Source of the DNA: Pseudidiomarina terrestris
GTDB lineage: Bacteria; Pseudomonadota; Gammaproteobacteria; Enterobacterales; Alteromonadaceae
Assembly: GCF_030466405.1 (NCBI RefSeq)
Contig: NZ_JAGGJF010000002.1
Span: 248,001 to 312,000, forward strand
Direction of reading: 5' to 3'
DNA: 64,000 bases
The notes beneath the pieces are model-generated. The model was not told the origin of the DNA, did no database searches, and was given only the letters and a program-made list of their open reading frames with translations. How positions within the stretch are numbered: position 1 is the first letter of the stretch; each line of letters begins with the position of its first letter. The translations under genes were made by a program, and so were the position numbers. This document shows, one piece after another, positions 46,167 to 55,736 of this stretch.

Positions 46167-48653
46167 ATGACGTTGAAAAAGCTATTTTTAAGCGCCCTTG
46201 TAGCGGGCGCCGCATTACCAGCCTACAGTGCTGACGAATTTGTCGTAGAAGATATTCGGGTTCGCGGTTTACAGCGTGTGGCTTTAGGCGCAGCTTTAAC
46301 CTACATTCCAATTCGCGTAGGCGATAGTATCGACAGTGAGAATATTCAGACATCAGTTCGCTCGTTGTATTCATCGACTCACTTCAATGACATTGTGGTT
46401 CGTCGTGTTGGCGACACACTGATTTTTGAGGTCACTGAGCGTCCTACAATCAGCGCCATTGAGTTTGACGGTAACAAAGACATCAAAGATGAACAGCTGG
46501 TCCAAAGTTTGACGGATCAGGGCATCATCGAAGGTGAGCCGCTTGATTTGACTACTATTTCCAGCATCGAAACGGGGTTAGAAGACTTTTACCATTCGAT
46601 CGGAAAATACAGCGCCGAAGTCAACGTTAATATCATCAAACTGCCACGTAACCGCGTGCGCCTGGAAATTGATTTCGACGAAGGTGAGTCTGCGGAAATC
46701 CAACAAATTAACATTGTTGGTAACAGTGTATTTAGCGATGAAGAACTCTTAGCTAACCTGGAGCTTAAAGACCGGTTGCCGTGGTGGAACTTCCTCGGTG
46801 TGCGTCAGTATCAGAAACAACAGCTTAGCGGCGATTTGGAAACCTTAGAGTCGTTTTATAAAGACCGTGGTTACCTGACCTTCCAGCTCGAGTCTGTACA
46901 GGTGAGCATGACTCCGGATCGTTCTGGTGTTTATATCACCCTGAATATCGACGAAGGCGAGATCTTCAATGTGCGTGAGACGCGCGTGATGGGTGATCTC
47001 CGTGGCCAGGACGAAGTCGTTAAACGCTTAACCAAAATTGAACCAGGCACGCGCTACAGTGCGGCCCAGGTGACTTATCTTGAAGAGCTGGTAGCTAAAG
47101 TTTATGGCCGTTATGGCTATGCCTACCCGGAAGTCCGGGCCATTCCAGAGCTCGACAGAGAGACCAAAGAAGTTGATTTGATCTTCTCAATTAACCCGGG
47201 TAAACGCGTTTACGTGAACCGTATCAAGTTCCGCGGCAACAGCGTTACCGAAGATGAAGTTCTGCGTCGCGAAATGCGTCAGTTTGAAGGTTCACCGCTG
47301 AATGACGAACTTGTTGAGCAAGGTAAAGTGCGCTTAGAGCGTCTGGGCTTCTTTGAAACGGTCGAAAGTTCAACCAACCGTGTAAGCGGCCGGCAGGACC
47401 TTGTTGATATCGAGTACCTGGTCAAAGAGCAACCCTCTGGCTCGTTTAACTTCATGTTGGGTTATGGCGATTACTCAGGACTGCAACTTGGCGTTGGCGT
47501 GTCGCAGGATAACTTTCTGGGCACAGGTAACCGGGCAGCAATTAACGTCAACACCAACCGTTTTAATAAATCCGTTAGCTTGTCCTACATGGACCGTTAT
47601 TTCACCAAAGATGGCGTGAATCTATCCGGCCAGATGTTTTTGAGTGAGTTCGATGCCGGACGCCAGGAGAACCTGATTCGCTACAACACGAAACGCTTAG
47701 GCGTTGGTGGCAATCTGAGCTTCCCAATCAACGAGGTTTCGAGTCTAAGTTTCGGCGCGATGGCACGTCGTGAAGAAGTGACCAACGTCGAAGGTTATGA
47801 ACAGGTGAAACGCTTCTATCAACCGTATCTGGATACTCAGGATCCAAATTCGGGTGTGGCCTTTGACATGTTCTCGCTGGAAGCGGGCTGGCAGCGCGTT
47901 ACTCTGAACCGCGGAACTTATCCGACGGCCGGGACCTCAAACAGAATTAATGCCGAAGTCACAGTACCAGGTAGTGATATCCGTTACTTCCGGGTCAGCT
48001 ATGATTTCAAACATTACTTACCTATTACCAAAGACCACAGTTTTGTGCTCTTAACGCGCCTGAACGTTGGCTACGGTAACGGTTATGGCTCAGATGATAA
48101 GGGCAATGATTACATTTTCCCATTCTATGAGAACTTCCGCATCGGTGGTAATGACAGCTTACGTGGCTTTGAAGCCAACACCGTAGGTCCGCGTGCGGTT
48201 TACCGCTACCCTGACACAATCACAGGTCCACCGAACTATTATGGTGTGCCCACGGATTTGCCAGTCGGTCCTGGTGCTGATACTTTAGCGGTAAGCCAAT
48301 ACTCAGTGGGCGGCAACGCCATGTACACTGGTGGTATTGAATTAATCGTACCAACGCCTTTGGTCGGTGAAGAGACGAAAAACTCAGTTCGTACCAGTAT
48401 CTACGTTGACGTAGGTAGTGTCTGGGATACTGAATTCCAATACGAAGAGTTCAGCCAGTTACAGCGAACAGGTAACACTAACTTCCGGTTGTACGACTTT
48501 AGTTCACCGAGTTTATATCGGGCGTCTGCAGGTATCGCCGTACAATGGCTATCACCTATGGGACCTTTGACCTTTGCTCTGGGTCGTCCGATCAAAACCT
48601 ATGATGGCGACCGTACGCAAAGCTTTAGTTTCAACTTTGGCACGACTTTCTAA
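46167..48653 (+). CDS. bamA: Outer-membrane protein assembly factor BamA
   Basis: BamA is the essential Omp85 core of the machine that inserts beta-barrel proteins into the outer membrane. The 828-residue product has a signal peptide (cleaved after PAYSA, about 21), five POTRA domains (about 24-420; first [17 protein letters not shown]) and a 16-stranded barrel with the conserved RGF motif in [15 protein letters not shown] (about 669-683). It ends in phenylalanine (FNFGTTF), as expected of an outer-membrane barrel. rseP lies 35 bases upstream and skp follows. Confidence 0.99.
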   Translation: MTLKKLFLSALVAGAALPAYSADEFVVEDIRVRGLQRVALGAALTYIPIRVGDSIDSENIQTSVRSLYSSTHFNDIVVRRVGDTLIFEVTERPTISAIEFDGNKDIKDEQLVQSLTDQGIIEGEPLDLTTISSIETGLEDFYHSIGKYSAEVNVNIIKLPRNRVRLEIDFDEGESAEIQQINIVGNSVFSDEELLANLELKDRLPWWNFLGVRQYQKQQLSGDLETLESFYKDRGYLTFQLESVQVSMTPDRSGVYITLNIDEGEIFNVRETRVMGDLRGQDEVVKRLTKIEPGTRYSAAQVTYLEELVAKVYGRYGYAYPEVRAIPELDRETKEVDLIFSINPGKRVYVNRIKFRGNSVTEDEVLRREMRQFEGSPLNDELVEQGKVRLERLGFFETVESSTNRVSGRQDLVDIEYLVKEQPSGSFNFMLGYGDYSGLQLGVGVSQDNFLGTGNRAAINVNTNRFNKSVSLSYMDRYFTKDGVNLSGQMFLSEFDAGRQENLIRYNTKRLGVGGNLSFPINEVSSLSFGAMARREEVTNVEGYEQVKRFYQPYLDTQDPNSGVAFDMFSLEAGWQRVTLNRGTYPTAGTSNRINAEVTVPGSDIRYFRVSYDFKHYLPITKDHSFVLLTRLNVGYGNGYGSDDKGNDYIFPFYENFRIGGNDSLRGFEANTVGPRAVYRYPDTITGPPNYYGVPTDLPVGPGADTLAVSQYSVGGNAMYTGGIELIVPTPLVGEETKNSVRTSIYVDVGSVWDTEFQYEEFSQLQRTGNTNFRLYDFSSPSLYRASAGIAVQWLSPMGPLTFALGRPIKTYDGDRTQSFSFNFGTTF

Positions 48654-48703
48654 GAAGCATAAACGAGTCGGGCTATTACATTTTGAATGACAGGAGTATT
48701 CAC

Positions 48704-49219
48704 GTGAAAGTATTAATGAAAACGACAGTTGCTGCAGCAATCTTATCAACGGCATTTTTTGCCAACGCTGCTGAAGCACAGCAAAAAATTGGCGTAGTAA
48801 GCATGCAAAATGTTTTGCAACAGCTGCCACAAACTCAGCAAATCTCTGCGCGTCTGCAAGAAGAATTTGCCAGTGATTTCGCCGAATTAGAAAAAATGAC
48901 GACCGAACTTCAAGGCCTGCAGGAAAAAGCTGAGCGTGACGCACAAATCATGTCACCGACTGAGCGTCTGCAACTGAGCCGTGAAATTGAACTGCTGGAA
49001 ACTCGCCGTCAGCTGAAGTACAAAGCTTTGCGTGAAGACAGCGAGCGCCGTCAGCAGGAAGAGCGTAACAAACTGATGCGCGATATCGTTCGCGAAGCAC
49101 AAGCACTTGCTCAAGCGCAAGGGTATGACATGGTCTTGAACGATGGTTCAGTGCTTTATGCAACTGAAGCCTTAGACCTGACCAATGCTGTGCTGCAAAA
49201 AATGACGGCCGGAAACTAA
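48704..49219 (+). CDS. skp: Periplasmic chaperone Skp (OmpH)
   Basis: Skp is a trimeric periplasmic chaperone that holds unfolded outer-membrane proteins for BamA. The 171-residue product has a signal peptide (about 1-24, ending NAAEA), a beta-strand core start KIGVVSMQNVLQQLPQ, and a long helical-tentacle region (about 45-130, rich in E, R, K, Q). The GTG at 48704 has AGGAG seven bases upstream, which decides the start. It directly precedes lpxD as in E. coli. Confidence 0.94.
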   Translation: MKVLMKTTVAAAILSTAFFANAAEAQQKIGVVSMQNVLQQLPQTQQISARLQEEFASDFAELEKMTTELQGLQEKAERDAQIMSPTERLQLSREIELLETRRQLKYKALREDSERRQQEERNKLMRDIVREAQALAQAQGYDMVLNDGSVLYATEALDLTNAVLQKMTAGN

Positions 49220-49224
49220 GAGCA

Positions 49225-50247
49225 ATGCAGCAACAAACACTGCAACAATTGGCATCCGTCATTGATGCCGACGTTGTCGGCGATGAGCAACAGCTCATCA
49301 CCGGCGTTGCAACTCTTGCCTCGGCTCAGTCGGGGCAAATTGCATTTTTGGCCAATGAAAAGTACCGTGCCCAGCTTGAATCAACAAAAGCCAGCGCAGT
49401 GATCGTCGCGCCCAATGTTGAGCTTCCTGCAGGGTTATCTGCTTTGGTCACCAAAAATCCTTATGCGGGTTTCGCTAAGATTGCACAACAGCTTGATACC
49501 ACGCCAAGAGCTGCCTCAGAAGGTATTGATCCTTCCGCGCAAATTGCGACAACGGCACAACTTGGAACGCAAGTTGCGGTCGGGCCGTTGACCATCATCT
49601 CCGACCATGCCGAGATTGGTGATAACGTGCAAATCGGAGCAGGCTGCTACATCGGTCCTGGCGTAAAAATTCAGGCAAACACTAAAATCTGGCAGCAAGT
49701 TGTGATCTATCATGACTGTGAAATTGGCGCAAACTGTCTGGTGCATAGTGGCGTAGTGATTGGCGCTGATGGTTTTGGTTGGGCGAACGAAGCCGGGAAA
49801 TGGGTGAAAATTCCACAACTGGGGCGCGTTATTATCCATGATCGTGTCGATATTGGTGCCAATACCACTATTGATCGCGGCGCTCTGGACGATACCATTA
49901 TCAGCAGTGGCTGTATCATCGATAACCAATGCCAGATCGCGCATAACGTCTTTATTGATGAAGATACCGCAATTGCGGGCTGCACCGTATTGGCGGGTAG
50001 TTGCCGCATCGGTAAACGTTGCCTGATTGGTGGTGCGACAGCGATCAACGGTCACATTGAAATCTGCGACGATGTGCAAATTAGCGGGTTTTCTATGGTG
50101 ATTAAAGCTATCACTGAACCTGGTGTTTACGCGTCCGGGATTCCGGCTGCGCCGCATCGCGAATGGCGCCGTAATGGTGCGCGGTTCCGCCAGCTTGATG
50201 ATCTGTTCCAGCGCGTGAAAAAAATCGAGAAAAAACTCACCGATTGA
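49225..50247 (+). CDS. lpxD: UDP-3-O-acylglucosamine N-acyltransferase LpxD
   Basis: LpxD adds the second 3-hydroxyacyl chain in lipid A synthesis. The 340-residue product has an N-terminal uridine-binding domain (about 1-100) and a left-handed beta-helix of hexapeptide repeats ([20 protein letters not shown]), with the catalytic histidine in [11 protein letters not shown] (about 240), and a C-terminal helix. It starts five bases after skp. Confidence 0.98.
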   Translation: MQQQTLQQLASVIDADVVGDEQQLITGVATLASAQSGQIAFLANEKYRAQLESTKASAVIVAPNVELPAGLSALVTKNPYAGFAKIAQQLDTTPRAASEGIDPSAQIATTAQLGTQVAVGPLTIISDHAEIGDNVQIGAGCYIGPGVKIQANTKIWQQVVIYHDCEIGANCLVHSGVVIGADGFGWANEAGKWVKIPQLGRVIIHDRVDIGANTTIDRGALDDTIISSGCIIDNQCQIAHNVFIDEDTAIAGCTVLAGSCRIGKRCLIGGATAINGHIEICDDVQISGFSMVIKAITEPGVYASGIPAAPHREWRRNGARFRQLDDLFQRVKKIEKKLTD

Positions 50248-50270
50248 ACTTTATAATTGGAGATCCAATT

Positions 50271-50726
50271 TTGTCTGTCTCTGACTCAGCTTTTAATATT
50301 CAAGAAGTCATGCGCTTATTGCCGCATCGTTATCCTTTCTTATTAGTGGATAAGGTGGTCAGTTGTGATGCGCAGACTAAAATTCATGCAGTGAAAAATA
50401 TCACTGTAAATGAAAACCTGTTTACCGGGCATTTTCCGGGAAATCCTATTTTCCCCGGGGTCTTGATTCTGGAAGCTTTAGCTCAGGCAGCAGGTTTGCT
50501 TGGCTTTAAAATCACCGAAAGCAAGCCGGGCGCGAATGACCTATACTTGTTTGCAGGCGTTGATAACGCACGGTTTAAACGTCAGGTTTTACCGGGTGAT
50601 GCACTGCATTTACACGTCACGTTTGAGAAAGAACGACGCGGTATCTGGGTGTTCAAAGGACGCGCCGAAGTCGACGGCGAACTGGCTTGCAGTGCCGATA
50701 TCATTTGCGCGAGAAGAGAAACTTAA
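50271..50726 (+). CDS. fabZ: 3-hydroxyacyl-ACP dehydratase FabZ
   Basis: FabZ dehydrates 3-hydroxyacyl-ACP in fatty acid elongation and competes with LpxA for 3-hydroxymyristoyl-ACP. The product has [14 protein letters not shown] and the hotdog active-site [17 protein letters not shown] place the start at the TTG at 50271, preceded by GGAG, giving 151 residues as in E. coli; an in-frame TTG at 50244 inside the lpxD stop is possible but has a poor ribosome site. lpxA begins at the base after its stop. Confidence 0.95.
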   Translation: MSVSDSAFNIQEVMRLLPHRYPFLLVDKVVSCDAQTKIHAVKNITVNENLFTGHFPGNPIFPGVLILEALAQAAGLLGFKITESKPGANDLYLFAGVDNARFKRQVLPGDALHLHVTFEKERRGIWVFKGRAEVDGELACSADIICARRET

Positions 50727-51491
50727 GTGATTCATCCTACAGCGATTATTGATAGTAAAGCGAGTATTGGCAATAACGTTGAAATCGGTCCCTACAGCAT
50801 TATCGGGGCCGATGTTGTGATTGGCGATGACTGTTGGATTGGTCCTCATGTTGTGTTGAAAGGACCAACGGTTCTGGGCAAAGGCAACCGCATTTTTCAG
50901 TTCGCTTCTGTGGGCGAAGATTGCCAGGACAAAAAATACAATGGCGAGCCCACCCGGTTAGAGATTGGCGATAACAATGTTATCCGGGAGTCGGTCACGA
51001 TTCACCGGGGCACCATACAAGATCAGAGTCTGACGCGAATCGGCAGCAATAACCTGTTGATGGCTTATGTGCATGTGGCGCACGACTGTATGGTCGGTGA
51101 TAACGTGATTCTTGCCAATAACACCACACTCGCCGGCCATGTGCATGTGGGGGACTGGGCGATTCTGGGTGGTTTTACCGGCGTTCATCAGTTCTGTCAC
51201 ATCGGTGAGCATGCCTTCACTGCAGTCAACTCTGTGGTGGTGCAGGATATTCCTCCCTACGTGATGGCCCAGGGGCACAACGCCGTGCCACGCACGATCA
51301 ATAGCGAAGGCCTGAAGCGCCGGGGCTTCACTAAAGAACAAGTGATGACCATAAAGCGTGCTTATAAAACCCTTTACCGACAAGGTCTGACGGTCGACGA
51401 GGCGGTGCAGGAAATGCAAAGTTGGCAGGCCAGCGAGCTCGATGACTTCATCCGTTTCGTCCAGCAAAGCTCACGCGGTATTATTCGTTAA
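50727..51491 (+). CDS. lpxA: UDP-N-acetylglucosamine acyltransferase LpxA
   Basis: LpxA makes the first lipid A intermediate by acylating UDP-GlcNAc. The 254-residue product is a hexapeptide left-handed beta-helix (IHPTAIIDSKASIGNNVEIG at the start) with the catalytic histidine in AYVHVAHDCMVGDN and a helical C-terminus. The start is a GTG (50727) directly abutting the fabZ stop. Confidence 0.98.
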   Translation: MIHPTAIIDSKASIGNNVEIGPYSIIGADVVIGDDCWIGPHVVLKGPTVLGKGNRIFQFASVGEDCQDKKYNGEPTRLEIGDNNVIRESVTIHRGTIQDQSLTRIGSNNLLMAYVHVAHDCMVGDNVILANNTTLAGHVHVGDWAILGGFTGVHQFCHIGEHAFTAVNSVVVQDIPPYVMAQGHNAVPRTINSEGLKRRGFTKEQVMTIKRAYKTLYRQGLTVDEAVQEMQSWQASELDDFIRFVQQSSRGIIR

Positions 51492-51494
51492 ACT

Positions 51495-52664
51495 ATGGGC
51501 AAAAACACACCTTTACTGATCGCGGTGATTGCCGGAGAGCATTCGGGCGATCTGCTTGGTGCGGGATTGCTGCGCGAGCTTAAGCAGCAGCATCCGGGCG
51601 TGCGCTTTATCGGCGTCGGTGGTCCTTTAATGGAAGCTGAAGGCTTGCAAAGCCTTATCCCCATGGAGGACCTTGCTGTGATGGGCCTGGTCGAGGTGCT
51701 TGGCCGGCTGCGGACCCTGCTCAATCACCGTAAGCGCTTAGTGGCTACTTTTCTGGAACAAGCTCCGGATGTTTTCATCGGCATCGATGCGCCTGATTTT
51801 AACTTACCTATCGCCAGGCGTCTGAAGGCACACGGTATTGCCACAATGCATTACGTCAGTCCCAGTGTCTGGGCCTGGCGACAGGGGCGAATTAAGGGAA
51901 TTAAAGCCAGTGTCGATCACGTTCTATGCTTACTGCCTTTCGAGAAAGAGTTTTACGACAAACACCGTTTAGCTGCTACCTTTGTAGGTCACCCACTTGC
52001 TGATAGCATCCCCATGCACTGGGATCGGCAGCAGGCGCAGCAGGAGCTCGCGCTTAAACTGGGTGAGAAGAAACGTGTGATTGCACTTCTGCCGGGTAGT
52101 CGTGGCGGTGAAATTGCCCGCTTAGGTCCGGTATTTTTGCAAGCTGCTCAGCTGTATTTACAACGCCATCCCGACACCCTGTTCATAAGCCCAATGATCT
52201 CTCCAGCTCGTGCTGAGCAGTTCCGTGCCATGCAACAACAACTAGCACCTGAGCTACCCCTGCAATTGCTGGACGGACAGTCGCGCAAGGCCATGGCTGC
52301 TGCCGATGGACTCGTGCTGACCTCAGGCACGGTGACCCTGGAAGCGATGTTGATTAAACGGCCGATGGTGGTCGCCTACCGCTTCAGCTGGTTAACCTTC
52401 CAGATCATGCGCCGTATGTTTAAAGCCGCTTTTTTCAGCCTGCCTAATCTGCTGGCCGGGCGCGAACTGGTACCTGAGTTACTGCAAAGTGATGTCAATC
52501 CAGAAAGCATTGTACAGGCATTGGAAAAGCAACTGGACGCCGCCGACCATGGCCAACTATTGCATACCTTTACCAAGCTTCATACCGACCTGCAGCGTGA
52601 TGCTGATGCAGTCAGCGCAAGGGTCGCTCTGGAACTGGCGCAATCCTCTCAAAGTTCGAATTAA
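51495..52664 (+). CDS. lpxB: Lipid-A-disaccharide synthase LpxB
   Basis: LpxB condenses UDP-diacylglucosamine with lipid X to form the lipid A disaccharide. The 389-residue glycosyltransferase shows IAGEHSGDLLGAGLLREL (about 12-29), FIGIDAPDFNLPIA, YVSPSVWAWRQGR, LLPGSRGGEI and LTSGTVTLEAML. It starts three bases after lpxA. In E. coli rnhB and dnaE follow; here the next gene is an unrelated glutathionyl-hydroquinone reductase, so synteny breaks at this point. Confidence 0.98.
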   Translation: MGKNTPLLIAVIAGEHSGDLLGAGLLRELKQQHPGVRFIGVGGPLMEAEGLQSLIPMEDLAVMGLVEVLGRLRTLLNHRKRLVATFLEQAPDVFIGIDAPDFNLPIARRLKAHGIATMHYVSPSVWAWRQGRIKGIKASVDHVLCLLPFEKEFYDKHRLAATFVGHPLADSIPMHWDRQQAQQELALKLGEKKRVIALLPGSRGGEIARLGPVFLQAAQLYLQRHPDTLFISPMISPARAEQFRAMQQQLAPELPLQLLDGQSRKAMAAADGLVLTSGTVTLEAMLIKRPMVVAYRFSWLTFQIMRRMFKAAFFSLPNLLAGRELVPELLQSDVNPESIVQALEKQLDAADHGQLLHTFTKLHTDLQRDADAVSARVALELAQSSQSSN

Positions 52665-52748
52665 TCGAACGTAAACCCCATTATTTCGCACTAATCATTC
52701 CATTTGTCACCAGCTATACTTAGAGTTCACAGATAAAAGAGGTGAACA

Positions 52749-53705
52749 ATGGGCTTATTAGTTGATGGAAAATGGCAGGACAAATGGTACGACACCGAGG
52801 AAAACGACGGCCGCTTTGAACGCAGCGAGTCGCAGTTTCGCAACTGGTTAAGTGCTGATCCTGACGCTGAGTTTCCTGCAGAATCCGGACGGTATCATCT
52901 GTACGTGTGTTACGCCTGTCCCTGGGCGCATCGAACGCTGATCTTCAGAAAACTTAAGGGCCTCGAAGAGCATGTTTCAATGTCTGCCGTACACCCACTG
53001 ATGCTGGAGAATGGCTGGGAGTTTGGCGATGACATTCTCGCTGATCCCTTGTACCAACAAGACTATCTGTATGAGTTGTACCTACGTGCCGATGATAATT
53101 ATAGCGGCCGGGTCACAGTGCCGGTGTTATGGGATAAGAAAAAGCAGACCATTGTCAGTAACGAATCGGCGGATATTATCCGCATGTTGAATAGTGCCTT
53201 TGACAGCATCACGGGCAATACCCTGGACTTTTACCCGCAAGCTTTACGAAACAACATCGACAGTATTAATGACAAGGTCTACGACACCATCAATAACGGT
53301 GTGTATAAATGTGGCTTTGCGACCCGGCAGAAGGCGTATAATGATGCCTATGATGAACTTTTCGCGAGCCTTGATGACATTGAAGAGCGGCTTAGCTCGC
53401 AGCGTTTTCTGGTGGGTGATCAGGTAACTGAAGCGGATTGGCGGTTGTTTACGACGCTGGTGCGCTTTGACGCAGTCTACTACAGTCACTTTAAAACCAA
53501 TCAGCAACGCATTCAGGATTATCCGGCGATATGGGATTACGTCAAAGCCCTGTATCAGGTTCCTGGCGTTGCTGAGACCGTGGTGATGGACCATATTAAA
53601 ACCCATTATTACGCCAGCCATACGATGATTAACCCCACGCAAATTGTTCCGCGTGGCCCGCGGCTTGATTTTAATGCTGCGCACCAGCGCGGAGAGGTTC
53701 TATGA
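52749..53705 (+). CDS. Glutathionyl-hydroquinone reductase (Xi-class GST, YqjG type)
   Basis: Xi-class glutathione transferases remove glutathione from glutathionyl-hydroquinones, recycling quinone adducts. The 318-residue product has the class signature YACPWAHRTLIFRKLKGLEE with catalytic cysteine in CPWAHR (about 57-62), the VPVLWDKKKQTIVSNESADI glutathione-site region (about 120-139) and the C-terminal helical domain (SQRFLVGDQVTEADWRLFTT). E. coli YqjG is 328 residues. AGAGGTG lies upstream of the ATG. Its stop overlaps the pirin start by four bases. Confidence 0.92.
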   Translation: MGLLVDGKWQDKWYDTEENDGRFERSESQFRNWLSADPDAEFPAESGRYHLYVCYACPWAHRTLIFRKLKGLEEHVSMSAVHPLMLENGWEFGDDILADPLYQQDYLYELYLRADDNYSGRVTVPVLWDKKKQTIVSNESADIIRMLNSAFDSITGNTLDFYPQALRNNIDSINDKVYDTINNGVYKCGFATRQKAYNDAYDELFASLDDIEERLSSQRFLVGDQVTEADWRLFTTLVRFDAVYYSHFKTNQQRIQDYPAIWDYVKALYQVPGVAETVVMDHIKTHYYASHTMINPTQIVPRGPRLDFNAAHQRGEVL

Positions 53706-54550
53706 AAGCGTCAGACAATGTGATTTTAAGTCGGCATCGGGGCATGCCTGCGCAGGATGGCGCAGGGGTAAAACTGACCCGCATCGTGAATCAACCCGGA
53801 TTAGGCTATCAGGATCCTTTTCTGATGCTGGACGAGTTCCGTTCGGATGATCCGAATGATTATATTGCCGGATTTCCGCCGCACCCACATCGGGGCTTTG
53901 TCACCCTGACCTATATGCTTGCCGGGCAAATGGAGCATAAAGATTCGGTCGGTAATACCGGCATGGTAAGTGCCGGTGGTGCGCAATGGATGAAAGCGGC
54001 CCGCGGCATTATTCATGCAGAAATGCCAAAACAGGAAGATGGGTTGATGTGGGGCTTTCAGCTGTGGATCAACTTGCCTGCAAAAGACAAAATGTCAGCA
54101 GCCGAGTGGGCCGATTACCCAGCTGCGAAGATCCCTCAGTTTGAGGCTGATGCCATCACTGTGCGGGTGGTCGCTGGTGAGCTAAAGACGGCCGAGGGTA
54201 CGCTGAAAGGTCCGGTGCAACAACCGGAGCAGAGCTTTCAAATGCTGGACGTTCGCTTTTCACAGGCTGGGAGTTGGCAGTACGCGGGAGCTGGACAACG
54301 GACACGGCTGGGTTATGTCTATCAGGGACAGGTCAGGGTTAACGGGCAAGATGTCAGTCGCGGTGAACTGGTGCGCCTGGATGCCGATGCCGAACTGACG
54401 TTGCGTTCAGAGGATGCGGCTGGCATGCTGCTGCTAGCTGGACAACCGATTGGCGAACCTGTTGCTCAATATGGGCCGTTCGTCATGAATCATCAGGCTG
54501 AAATTGAACAGGCGATTCGCGATTACCAAAGCGGAAAGCTGACTGCCTGA
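53702..54550 (+). CDS. Pirin family protein
   Basis: The 282-residue product is a bicupin of the pirin family: LDEFRSDDPNDYIAGFPPHP (about 42-61), HRGFVTLTYMLAGQMEHKDS with the metal-binding His and Glu-type residues, and GMVSAGGAQWMKAARGIIHA. Some bacterial pirins (YhhW) are quercetin 2,3-dioxygenases. It is coupled to the upstream hydroquinone reductase and precedes a quinone oxidoreductase, so an oxidative or aromatic detoxification role is plausible. The substrate is unknown. Confidence 0.9.
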   Translation: MKASDNVILSRHRGMPAQDGAGVKLTRIVNQPGLGYQDPFLMLDEFRSDDPNDYIAGFPPHPHRGFVTLTYMLAGQMEHKDSVGNTGMVSAGGAQWMKAARGIIHAEMPKQEDGLMWGFQLWINLPAKDKMSAAEWADYPAAKIPQFEADAITVRVVAGELKTAEGTLKGPVQQPEQSFQMLDVRFSQAGSWQYAGAGQRTRLGYVYQGQVRVNGQDVSRGELVRLDADAELTLRSEDAAGMLLLAGQPIGEPVAQYGPFVMNHQAEIEQAIRDYQSGKLTA

Positions 54551-54581
54551 GGTGCTTATTTAACTGCCACAAGGATCCACT

Positions 54582-55550
54582 ATGCCAAGAGTAGCAACAG
54601 GCTTCATTGCTGAGGGAGGACGCCCCCGTCAAACTGAGTTCGAGCTGGCCACGCCGGTCACTGATGAGGTTGTCATTGAAATCTCCCACAGTGGTGTTAA
54701 CCGTGCGGATTTGATGCAACTGGCGGGACATTATCCGCCACCCGCCGGAGCCTCAGACATACTGGGTCTGGAGGCAAGTGGGCGGGTGGTCGCCGTTGGG
54801 CCGTCCGTGAGCCGTTTAAAAGTGGGCGACGAAGTCTGTGCCTTGTTGGCAGCAGGGGGGTACGCCAGCCATGTTGTGGTTAGCGAGCAGCAGGTGAATA
54901 AGTTACCCAAAAATATCAGCCTGGAGCAGGGCGCAGCCATCTGTGAAGCCTTTACTACAGCCTGGTACAACCTGTACGAGATTGCCGCTTTGCGGGCCAA
55001 TGAAAAACTGTTACTGCACGCGGGTGCCAGTACTGTCGGCTTGGCCGCTTTGCAGCTCGCCGTAGCGTCCGGTAACCCGGTCTTTGTGACTGCCGGCAGT
55101 GACGAGAAAATTGACCTGTGTCGGAATCTCGGTGCTGGCGGCGGCTGGAATCGCCAGCAGGGCTCCTTTGTTGAAGCCGTCAAGGCGTGGGGCGGTGCTG
55201 ATGTGATCATTGACCCTGTGGCGGGCGACTACTTAGCCGCGGATCAGCAGGTGCTCAATCTCGACGGACGTATTGTCGTGCTGGGCCTGATGGGCGGACG
55301 CATGGCCGAGCTTGATGCCGGGCGCTTGCTGATGAAGCGGCAACGCATTCAGGGCAGCACCCTGCGTAATCAGTCGTTAACGGTGAAAGGTCGTTTAATG
55401 CGCGCTCTGGAACAGCAGGTCTGGCCACTGTTGACGAGTGGCACCTGTCAGGCACGTATTGAAAAGGTTTATGCCATCGCCGAACTGGATACGGCATTGC
55501 AGCAAATTTCTGAGAATAAGACGAAAGGAAAACTGGTACTGGCCTGGTAA
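54582..55550 (+). CDS. NAD(P)H-quinone oxidoreductase, zinc-free MDR family (PIG3-like)
   Basis: The 322-residue product is a medium-chain reductase with SHSGVNRADLMQLAGHYPPP (about 28-47), GLEASGRVVAVGPSVSRLKV, and the cofactor-binding HAGASTVGLAALQLAVASGN (about 147-166), and lacks zinc-binding cysteines. This pattern fits zeta-crystallin/TP53I3 quinone reductases that reduce quinones with NADPH. It follows the pirin gene after 31 bases. Its stop is only four bases from the 3' end of tRNA-Tyr on the other strand. Confidence 0.9.
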   Translation: MPRVATGFIAEGGRPRQTEFELATPVTDEVVIEISHSGVNRADLMQLAGHYPPPAGASDILGLEASGRVVAVGPSVSRLKVGDEVCALLAAGGYASHVVVSEQQVNKLPKNISLEQGAAICEAFTTAWYNLYEIAALRANEKLLLHAGASTVGLAALQLAVASGNPVFVTAGSDEKIDLCRNLGAGGGWNRQQGSFVEAVKAWGGADVIIDPVAGDYLAADQQVLNLDGRIVVLGLMGGRMAELDAGRLLMKRQRIQGSTLRNQSLTVKGRLMRALEQQVWPLLTSGTCQARIEKVYAIAELDTALQQISENKTKGKLVLAW

Positions 55551-55554
55551 AAAA

Positions 55555-55639
55555 TGGTGGAGGGGGCAGGATTCGAACCTGCGAAGGCTGAGCCGTCAGA
55601 TTTACAGTCTGATCCCTTTGGCCACTCGGGAACCCCTCC
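55555..55639 (-). tRNA. tRNA-Tyr (anticodon GTA)
   Basis: Read on the minus strand: acceptor stem GGAGGGG/CCCCTCC, D-arm TTCCCGAGTGGCCAAAGGGA, anticodon loop CTGTAAA (GTA at 55603-55605), long class II variable arm, T-arm GCAGG-TTCGAAT-CCTGC, discriminator A and encoded CCA (55555-55557). It is close to E. coli tRNA-Tyr. Confidence 0.98.
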
Positions 55640-55652
55640 ACGAAGACGCCGC

Positions 55653-55680
55653 ATCATAGCAGATTGAGGGTAGCTGTAAA
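55653..55680 (-). promoter_or_regulatory. Predicted tRNA-Tyr promoter
   Basis: On the minus strand TTTACA (55680-55675), a 16-base spacer and TATGAT (55658-55653) are followed by the GC-rich discriminator GCGGCG, typical of growth-rate-controlled stable RNA promoters. The transcript would start about seven bases before the tRNA. Confidence 0.75.
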
Positions 55681-55736
55681 CCCCGCTATCATAAAAGTCT
55701 GAGTATAAATTGCCCCACAACAACAGGCTGCCTATT

